Shown: in pieces, positions 6,003 through 11,457 of the stretch
Numbering within the stretch: position 1 is the first letter of the stretch
Layout: the number at the start of each line of letters is the position of its first letter
NCBI GenBank assembly: GCA_049670505.1
Contig: JBATTK010000006.1
Span: 1-11,457, forward strand
Source of the DNA: JBATTK01 sp049670505
GTDB lineage: Bacteria > Bacteroidota > Bacteroidia > Flavobacteriales > Flavobacteriaceae
Direction of reading: 5' to 3'
Length of the DNA stretch: 11,457 nt
The notes under the pieces: model-generated
What the model saw: only the letters and a program-made list of their open reading frames with translations
Told to the model about the DNA's origin: nothing
Database searches by the model: none
Made by a program: the position numbers and the translations under genes

Positions 6003-7472
6003 TTAGTCAGTGCCAGCTTCGTCCATTTTCATCGTATGGAACTTTTGATCTAATTCCCTATCGGAAATAATCTCCCAGCCACCGCCCAGGGCCTTGTAAA
6101 TGGCAATTAAGGAAGTAGCGGATGAAATCTCACTGCTTGCCAGTCGGTTTTCTGCCAAAAGCAATGTATTGTCCGCGTTGAGGTAATCAATAAAACTATC
6201 GAGTCCGGCGGTATAGCGTTGTTTTGCAAATTTAGCCGCTTCGGCACTGGCCGCTGCGGACTTATGAAGCAAATTGCGTCTTTCCAATTCATTGCTATAA
6301 TTGGTCATGGCGGTTTTAATTTCCTCCAGTGCTTGTAGCACCGTTTTCTCATATTGGTTTAAAGCGGCAAATGTTAATGCATCGTCACGTTTAATTTGCT
6401 GTTTTACTCGGCCCAAATTAAAGGCTGCCCAACTAATGCTTGGAAAAATGCTCCAGTTGAAGGATTCCCGCTGCCCAAAATTGGAAAAATCAACGGCCGA
6501 GAAACCAATAGATCCCCCAAATTGAATATTTGGATAAAGTGCTGCCACGGAAATGTTGTATTGTGCAATTTGAGTTTGTAAGGCTGCTTCCGCGCTTCGC
6601 ACATCGGGACGGCGACGCAATAAATCATTTACGTTCCCCACGGCAATGGAAATGGGTAAGCTGGGTAAGGGTTTTTTATTGCTGATTTCGGTATCCAGAT
6701 TGCCCGGAACTTCCCCTATCAAAACACTGATGCTATTTTTAAGGGCCTCGATCCTTGCTTGTAAGGGTGGAATGGTGGCGTGGGTGCTTTCCAACTGGGC
6801 CAAGGCCCTTGAAACATCCAGGCTGTTGCTGGTGCCGGCATCCGAAAGACGAACCGTTAAATCGTAGGTGTCTTGTTGCCCTTTCAGATTGCGGTTGGCA
6901 ATATCCAGTTGATATTGAGCCCCGCGCAATTCCATATAGTTGCGGGCAAGTTCTGCAAAAATGGATACATAGGCGCCTTGCATATCCGCAGCCGCCAATT
7001 GGTTATTGGCAACCGCCCCTTTGATACGGTTGGATACTCTTCCAAAAAGATCGGTTTCCCAAAAAGCATCAAAACTTGCGTTGTAGGTGCTAAAAGTCGG
7101 GTTACTTCCCTGAACAAATATATTTTCCCCCAATCGGGTTCTGGTAAAATCCCCGTTGGCGGTAACGGTGGGGAATCTATCCAATTTTATTCCTTTTAAA
7201 GTAGCCCTTGCGGCATAAAAATTGGCTACGGCCGTATTAATATCCAGATTGTGTTTTCTCGCTTTTTCAATTAAGGTATCCAAAATGGGGTCGTTAAATT
7301 CCGACCACCATGCTTTAATGGTTGCTGTTTCCTCAAAAACCTTGGAATCCAAATTCTCGGTTAGATCATGCCCCTGCTTATCAACCTTGGTATCGGTGTC
7401 AAAATCCCTTTTGGTAATCCCACAGGAAACCAATATCAGGGAGAGTACTGTTATTAGTGTTAGATTTTTCAT
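6003..7472 (-). CDS. Outer-membrane efflux channel lipoprotein (NodT/TolC family)
   Basis: I choose the ATG at 7472, giving 489 residues. An in-frame ATG at 7526 would place 18 polar residues before the signal peptide. From 7472 the protein starts with a lipoprotein signal ending ILVSC, lipidated at C17. Two outer-membrane-efflux repeats follow. The first has IEKARKHNLDINTAVANFYAARATLKGIKLDRFPTV-type helices. The second has the conserved RRRPDVRSAEAALQTQIAQYNISVAALYPNIQFGGSIGF and FAKQRYTAGLDSFIDYLNADNTLLLAEN. This is the usual length and layout of channels that pair with RND pumps. The gene follows the pump after 211 bp. That gap holds a probable separate promoter (7546-7553) and an AraC-type operator (7578-7607), so the channel can likely be expressed independently of the pump. 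Confidence 0.95.
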   Translation of the reverse strand: MKNLTLITVLSLILVSCGITKRDFDTDTKVDKQGHDLTENLDSKVFEETATIKAWWSEFNDPILDTLIEKARKHNLDINTAVANFYAARATLKGIKLDRFPTVTANGDFTRTRLGENIFVQGSNPTFSTYNASFDAFWETDLFGRVSNRIKGAVANNQLAAADMQGAYVSIFAELARNYMELRGAQYQLDIANRNLKGQQDTYDLTVRLSDAGTSNSLDVSRALAQLESTHATIPPLQARIEALKNSISVLIGEVPGNLDTEISNKKPLPSLPISIAVGNVNDLLRRRPDVRSAEAALQTQIAQYNISVAALYPNIQFGGSIGFSAVDFSNFGQRESFNWSIFPSISWAAFNLGRVKQQIKRDDALTFAALNQYEKTVLQALEEIKTAMTNYSNELERRNLLHKSAAASAEAAKFAKQRYTAGLDSFIDYLNADNTLLLAENRLASSEISSATSLIAIYKALGGGWEIISDRELDQKFHTMKMDEAGTD

Positions 7473-7545
7473 TGTTTCTATATTAAGTATTATTATCTGC
7501 TTTATCCTTTTGGTTATAGAACTCATCTTGAGCTATTGTATACTA

Positions 7546-7553
7546 CAAATGTA
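7546..7553 (-). promoter_or_regulatory. Probable -7 element for the efflux channel gene
   Basis: The minus strand reads TACATTTG, an exact match to the Bacteroidota -7 consensus TAnnTTTG. It lies about 74 nt before the ATG at 7472. The nearest upstream TTG (within CATTTTGGT at 7578-7586) is 26 nt away, a little beyond the usual 17-23 nt. A weak -33 box that depends on an activator would fit this. Confidence 0.5.
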
Positions 7554-7577
7554 TTTAGATCAATGCAGTTGCCGTTA

Positions 7578-7607
7578 ACCAAAATGGTTGGATAACCGAC
7601 CAAAATG
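7578..7607 (-). promoter_or_regulatory. Paired direct repeats, candidate AraC-family operator
   Basis: CATTTTGGT occurs twice in the same orientation on the minus strand (7607-7599 and 7586-7578), exactly 21 bp apart, or two helical turns. AraC-family proteins bind directly repeated half-sites about 21 bp apart, commonly just upstream of or overlapping the -35 region. The proximal copy here lies 24 bp from the -7 element. Inverted AACC/GGTT elements are embedded in the same stretch, so a dimeric repressor with dyad symmetry remains possible. An AraC gene sits directly downstream of the channel gene. Confidence 0.5.
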
Positions 7608-7650
7608 TAATATGCCAAAGGATTTTTAAAGAGTGATGGAATACTTTTCG

Positions 7651-7669
7651 GCCTTCTTCACCGGAAGGC
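7651..7669 (-). other. Hairpin between the pump and channel genes
   Basis: GCCTTC (7651-7656) and GAAGGC (7664-7669) form a perfect 6-bp stem with a 7-nt loop, 15 bp downstream of the pump stop codon. On the minus strand it is followed by CGAAAAGTATT rather than a T-run, so it is not a standard intrinsic terminator. It may protect the 3' end of the upstream transcript or attenuate read-through. Confidence 0.35.
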
Positions 7670-7683
7670 GGAAAATGCTCCTA

Positions 7684-10600
7684 TTATGATGTTGTTTCTA
7701 TCGTTTTGATTTTTGCTGAAATGGACTGTTCCTTGGTTTCCGCTTTTGGTTTCCTTGTAGTTAATTTTCTTCCCAGGTAATAAAATACAGGGGTCAAGAA
7801 AATTCCAAAAAGCGTTACACCTAGCATACCGCTAAAAACTGCTATTCCCAAGGATACGCGTAACTCGGCTCCCGCACCTGTTGCAATAGCTAGCGGTACA
7901 ACACCTAGAATAAAGGCCATTGCGGTCATCAAGATTGGTCGCAAACGAAGTTTTGAAGCTTCTATGACGGCAGTTTTAAGGTCTTTCCCCTGATCTTCCA
8001 ATTGTTTAGCGAACTCTACGATCAGGATGGCATTTTTACTGGCTAGTCCCACAAGGACCACAAGTCCTATCTGTACCATAATATTATTATCCAATCCGGC
8101 CAGATCAATGCCTATCATTGCGGATAACAATACCATGGGGACGATGAAGATGACCGCTAATGGGAGTATCAAACTCTCAAATTGGGCTGCCAGTAGCAGG
8201 AAAACGAATACAACGGCCAATAGGAAAGCAATTCCTGCGGTATTACCGGTCTGTTTTTGTTGGTATGCCATTTCCGTCCATTCAAATGAAATGCCTTGTG
8301 GAAGGATTTCTGCGGCGAGTTCTTCCATTCTATCCAAAGCTTGGCCTGTACTGTATCCGGGAGAAATATCACCTACAAGCGAAGCGGCGGGATATAGATT
8401 GAACCGTGGTATTCTACTGGGTCCCGCAATATCATTTTGGCTACTGATGGTACCAAGGGGCACCATTTCACCCAAGCTGTTCCGTACCCTGATGCGTGAG
8501 ATGTCATCGGGGGCTAATCGGTTAGGGGCGTCGGCCTGGGCGGTTACCTGATAGGTCCTTCCCAAATAGTTGAACTCATTGACAAAGGCAGAGCCCAGAT
8601 ACACCTCCAACGATTGGAAAATATCGGCGACATCAATACCCAGTTGTTCTGCCTTAACGCGGTCAATATCCAAATACAGTTGCGGCGTTTGGTTGTTGAA
8701 GAAAGTAAAGACGCTGCTCAAAGCCGGGTCTTCGTTTGCTGCCATTGCCAAAGCATAGGTAGCATTCAGTAATTCATCGGTTCCCAAGTTTGCCTTGTCC
8801 TGTACCATCATCCTAAATCCACCTGCATTACCTATACCCCGCACGGATGGGGGTGGTATCACAACCACAAAGGCATCATCCACCTGGGCCATTTTTGCCC
8901 GAAGCGTGCCTAACAGGTCTTCGTATCTTATTCCTTTATCGGTACGAACATCAAAATCTTCCAAGGTTACGAATATGGCGGCGGCATTGGAAGCATTGGT
9001 AAAAGACGCACCGTCAAAACCTGTGAAGGAAACAGCGGTTTCTACACCGTCTACTTCCAAAAGTACATCCAAAGCATCATTAACGACTTTATCGGTTCGT
9101 GAAAGTGAGGACCCTGGGGGTAATTGGATGGCGGTGATAAAATATTGTTGATCCATGGCGGGAACAAATCCACTGGCGACCCGATTAAACTCAAAACCGG
9201 TAAAAGCGATCAATCCCCCGTAAACTACCATTACCATTGCTGCGGTGCGTACTAATTTGCGCACGCTATTTTCGTAGCGATTGGAAATATGGTCCATAAA
9301 ACGGTTGAAGGTAGTGCCGATAAAGGCAAAGGGTCTTAATAATAAGGGTGTTTTCTTGTTCGTATCATGTGCTTCATGCCTCATTAATAGGGCTGCCATG
9401 GCAGGGCTCAATGTTAAGGAAACGAATACGGAAATTGCGGTCGCCACGGCAATGGTGAGACCAAATTGTTTGTAAAACTGTCCTGAGATACCTTCCAAGA
9501 AGGTAGTTGGAATAAATACGGCGATCAATACCAACCCAATGGCTACCAGGGCACCGCCCACTTCATCCATGGTCTTACGGGCGGCATCTTTTGGTGAAAG
9601 GCCCTTGGCAAGATATCGCTCCATGTTTTCGACCACAACAATGGCGTCATCGACTACGATTCCTATGGCAAGTACCAATCCGAACAAGGTTAGGTTATTC
9701 AGGGAAAAACCTAAGGCCTGCATTACCGCAAAGGTTCCGATGAGTGATACAGGTATCGCTAATATGGGAATAATTGCCGCCCTCCATGATTGAAGAAACA
9801 ACAGGATTACAAAGATGACCAACAATACGGCTTCGAAAATGGTACGGTATACTTCATCTACCGATTTCTGTACGAATTCTGTTGGATTGTAAGCGATCTT
9901 GTATTCCAGATCTTCTGGGAAATCTTTGGAAAGTTCCACCATTGTAGCCTGTATTTCGGCAGCGGTTTCCAAGGCGTTTCCTCCGGGTTGTTGGAAGATA
10001 GGCATGGCAATTGCCGGATCTTTTCCCAAATAACCTTTGGTCGCATAATTCTGTGCGCCCAGTTCCACACGGCCCACATCTTTCAATTGCACGATCCTAC
10101 CATTTTCCCCGAATTTTATGACGATATTTTCAAATTCTTCGGTGGTTATTAATTTTCCCTGGGTCTGGACATTGATTTCAAAGGCAGATTGACTTCCGGA
10201 TGGCAGGGTGTTTAACGTACCGCTGGCAATCTGCACGTTCTGTGCACGCAATGCACTTACCACTTCACCTGCCGTCATATCTAAATTGGCAATTCTATCC
10301 GGGTCTAACCAGATACGCATGGCATACTCGGCCGCTCCGAACAATCGGATAGCACCTACCCCTTTGATGCGGGCCAATTGGTCCCTTAGCTGAAGTGTGG
10401 CATAGTTACCAATATAGGTTTGGTCATAGGTTTTATTAGGGGAGTACATATTGACTACCATCAAGATATCGGGGGCTATTTTCTCTGTAGTGATTCCTAA
10501 GCGTCTCACAGATTCGGGCAGTCTGGGTTCCGCAATCGCTACGCGATTTTGGACTTGTACCTGCGCCCTGTCCAGATCGGTGCCCAATTCAAAAGCGACT

Positions 10601-10878
10601 TGTAGGGTAACCCGACCATCTGCGGAAGATTGCGAAGTCATATATATCATATTCTCCACTCCGTTGATCTGTTGTTCCAAGGGAGTTGCAACAGTTTCGG
10701 AAAGTGTTTTTGCATTCGCTCCGGGATATGTGGCCACAACCTCAACGGTAGGTGGTGCAACATCAGGGAATTGTGATACTGGTAGGGATACGTATGCCAA
10801 TCCGCCCACTATAAGTATCAGGATGCTAAGCACGGCTGCGAAAATGGGCCTTTTTATAAAAATGTGACTGAATTTCAT
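7684..10878 (-). CDS. RND efflux pump, HAE1/AcrB-type inner-membrane transporter
   Basis: The ATG at 10878 starts MKFSHIFIKRPIFAAVLSI, the standard beginning of HAE1 pumps, and gives 1064 residues. A start at 10941 would add 21 atypical residues. The order is: first membrane helix, porter domain (FPDVAPPTVEVVATYPGA, ATPLEQQINGVENMIYMTS), then the TM4 proton-relay motif GIVVDDAIVVVEN with D410/D411. The second half repeats the architecture (GFVPAMDQQYF) and carries TM10 GLASKNAILIVEFA with K948. These acidic and lysine residues correspond to those of AcrB, so the pump should be proton-driven. It is predicted to work as a trimer with the adaptor encoded upstream and the channel encoded downstream. 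Substrates are probably hydrophobic or amphiphilic drugs, but the sequence does not define them. The length is normal and there is no frameshift. Confidence 0.97.
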   Translation of the reverse strand: MKFSHIFIKRPIFAAVLSILILIVGGLAYVSLPVSQFPDVAPPTVEVVATYPGANAKTLSETVATPLEQQINGVENMIYMTSQSSADGRVTLQVAFELGTDLDRAQVQVQNRVAIAEPRLPESVRRLGITTEKIAPDILMVVNMYSPNKTYDQTYIGNYATLQLRDQLARIKGVGAIRLFGAAEYAMRIWLDPDRIANLDMTAGEVVSALRAQNVQIASGTLNTLPSGSQSAFEINVQTQGKLITTEEFENIVIKFGENGRIVQLKDVGRVELGAQNYATKGYLGKDPAIAMPIFQQPGGNALETAAEIQATMVELSKDFPEDLEYKIAYNPTEFVQKSVDEVYRTIFEAVLLVIFVILLFLQSWRAAIIPILAIPVSLIGTFAVMQALGFSLNNLTLFGLVLAIGIVVDDAIVVVENMERYLAKGLSPKDAARKTMDEVGGALVAIGLVLIAVFIPTTFLEGISGQFYKQFGLTIAVATAISVFVSLTLSPAMAALLMRHEAHDTNKKTPLLLRPFAFIGTTFNRFMDHISNRYENSVRKLVRTAAMVMVVYGGLIAFTGFEFNRVASGFVPAMDQQYFITAIQLPPGSSLSRTDKVVNDALDVLLEVDGVETAVSFTGFDGASFTNASNAAAIFVTLEDFDVRTDKGIRYEDLLGTLRAKMAQVDDAFVVVIPPPSVRGIGNAGGFRMMVQDKANLGTDELLNATYALAMAANEDPALSSVFTFFNNQTPQLYLDIDRVKAEQLGIDVADIFQSLEVYLGSAFVNEFNYLGRTYQVTAQADAPNRLAPDDISRIRVRNSLGEMVPLGTISSQNDIAGPSRIPRFNLYPAASLVGDISPGYSTGQALDRMEELAAEILPQGISFEWTEMAYQQKQTGNTAGIAFLLAVVFVFLLLAAQFESLILPLAVIFIVPMVLLSAMIGIDLAGLDNNIMVQIGLVVLVGLASKNAILIVEFAKQLEDQGKDLKTAVIEASKLRLRPILMTAMAFILGVVPLAIATGAGAELRVSLGIAVFSGMLGVTLFGIFLTPVFYYLGRKLTTRKPKAETKEQSISAKIKTIETTS

Positions 10879-10938
10879 GATTTCTTTTTTTAGTGTTGGA
10901 TACCCCGATTTCTGAACCTTCCTACACTGGGAAGGGAG

Positions 10939-10953
10939 CAATACCGGGTATTG
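10939..10953. promoter_or_regulatory. 15-bp palindrome upstream of the pump gene
   Basis: CAATACC-G-GGTATTG is a perfect 7-bp dyad about a single central base, centred 68 bp upstream of the pump ATG. CCTTCC/GGAAGG (10919-10924 and 10932-10937) forms a second small stem next to it. The first could be an operator for a dimeric regulator or an RNA hairpin in the adaptor-pump transcript. No matching promoter was found nearby. Confidence 0.35.
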
Positions 10954-11005
10954 TTTCAGTGATTATTTCAAATAGTTATTTTTTGTTTCTCTTTGAGGAA
11001 GAGTA

Positions 11006-11058
11006 CCCCCGCCGCTCCCGTTTTGGTCATTTTAAGGGGGAAGACCGGAAAGCGGGGG
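11006..11058. other. G/C-tract inverted repeat downstream of the adaptor gene
   Basis: CCCCCGC (11006-11012) and GCGGGGG (11052-11058) are perfectly complementary, with an inner GGTC/GACC pair (11025-11028 and 11043-11046). The CCCCC arm can instead pair with GGGGG at 11036-11040. It lies 26 bp after the adaptor stop, in the transcribed 205-bp gap before the pump. It may tune adaptor-to-pump expression by partial termination or RNA stability, but no T-run follows either fold. Confidence 0.35.
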
Positions 11059-11083
11059 AACTTCATTCAGTATGTTTAAGCGC

Positions 11084-11457
11084 TTATTTTTTGGCTATGG
11101 CGCGCCCACTGTTAACTGTGGTTTCCAAAGGGTTTACAGTGATACCCGGACGTATTTTCTGAATATTGTTGGTGATCAATTTGTCTTCTGGGCTCAATCC
11201 ACCGCGAATGATTCGTAACCCATTGGTATGTAAGGGTCCTAGTTCCACATTTTTGGTGGTCACTGTGTTATCTTTCCCAAGTACATAGACAAAACGTACC
11301 GATTGATTGGTACCAATGATTTCATCGGGAATCATAAGGGCTTCGTGTTCCGCACTTCCCAGTAATCTTGCTTTACCGAACATTCCCGGCTCTAACAAAT
11401 GATCTTTGTTTTCCAATACGGCACGTCCTTCTATGGTTCCTGTGCTACGGTCGATTT
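11084..11457 (-). CDS. RND periplasmic adaptor (membrane fusion protein), C-terminal part
   Basis: The minus-strand frame is open at the right window edge and ends with a stop at 11084-11086, leaving 123 residues and part of a codon. It reads IDRSTGTIEGRAVLENKDHLLEPGMFGKARL, the highly conserved beta-barrel segment of AcrA/MexA-type adaptors (family pattern TGT-x-x-x-RA-x-x-N-x-x-x-x-L-x-PGMF). The membrane-proximal domain follows (ALMIPDEIIGTNQSVRFVYVLGKDNTV, GLRIIRGGLSPEDKLITNNIQKIRPGITV). The N-terminal lipid anchor, hairpin and lipoyl domains lie outside the window. It lies 205 bp upstream of the pump on the same strand and supplies the periplasmic link between pump and channel. The promoter of the operon is also outside the window. 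Confidence 0.93.
   Translation of the reverse strand, partial: IDRSTGTIEGRAVLENKDHLLEPGMFGKARLLGSAEHEALMIPDEIIGTNQSVRFVYVLGKDNTVTTKNVELGPLHTNGLRIIRGGLSPEDKLITNNIQKIRPGITVNPLETTVNSGRAIAKK

Noticed and set aside
7473..7526. The longer channel reading frame starting at the ATG at 7526.
   Set aside because: It would bury the lipoprotein signal peptide, which must be N-terminal. The ATG at 7472 places it correctly.
8027..8551. Long open frames antisense to the pump gene, such as this one of 174 codons.
   Set aside because: They are shadows of a strongly conserved coding sequence, have compositionally odd translations, and resemble no family.
10879..10941. The longer pump reading frame starting at the ATG at 10941.
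   Set aside because: HAE1 pumps start directly with the short amphipathic segment before the first membrane helix, which matches the ATG at 10878.
1..11457. The whole window considered as a defence island, biosynthetic cluster or mobile element.
   Set aside because: All eight genes belong to recognisable metabolic, efflux or regulatory families. No transposase, integrase, nuclease or biosynthetic core enzyme is present.

Overview
The window looks like a chromosomal segment from a marine-type member of the Flavobacteriaceae (Bacteroidota). This is inferred from the style of the proteins, weak or absent Shine-Dalgarno sequences, AT-rich leaders and a TAnnTTTG-type -7 element. No tRNA, rRNA, CRISPR array, insertion sequence or phage gene is visible. 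Seven of the eight genes are on the minus strand. The two genes at the window edges are cut by the window.

Region 1 (1-2361) is a minus-strand gene set. Its order of transcription is a pirin-family cupin (2143-1418), an exported YcaC/isochorismatase-type cysteine hydrolase (1316-570) and a YtcJ-like lipoprotein amidohydrolase (532 to beyond position 1). Region 2 (2362-4482) is a divergently transcribed sigma-54 activator with three PAS-like domains, an AAA+ domain with an intact GAFTGA loop, and a Fis-type helix-turn-helix. The 218-bp divergent gap holds a well-matched sigma-54 promoter (-24/-12, GG-N10-GC) facing the pirin gene. About 100 bp upstream of its expected start site is a near-perfect 36-bp dyad. 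Together these make a coherent, self-contained sigma-54 regulon and are the most interesting signal in the window.

Region 3 (4566-11457) is a tripartite RND efflux locus on the minus strand. Its order of transcription is a periplasmic adaptor (partial, from the right edge), an HAE1/AcrB-type pump and a NodT/TolC-type outer-membrane lipoprotein channel, followed by an AraC-family regulator. The channel gene appears to have its own promoter. Just upstream of that promoter are two exact 9-bp direct repeats spaced 21 bp apart, the geometry expected for an AraC-type activator. The AraC gene next door is the natural candidate to bind them.

The 519-bp gap between the channel gene and the AraC gene (5484-6002) has no credible gene but is rich in structure. 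It holds a perfect 17-bp inverted repeat with a 9-nt loop, a 78-nt segment with two mutually exclusive folds, and a patch of short GTTAAC-like repeats. The 205-bp gap between adaptor and pump also carries palindromes. Nothing in the window requires a novel enzyme system; the novelty lies mainly in the regulatory architecture.
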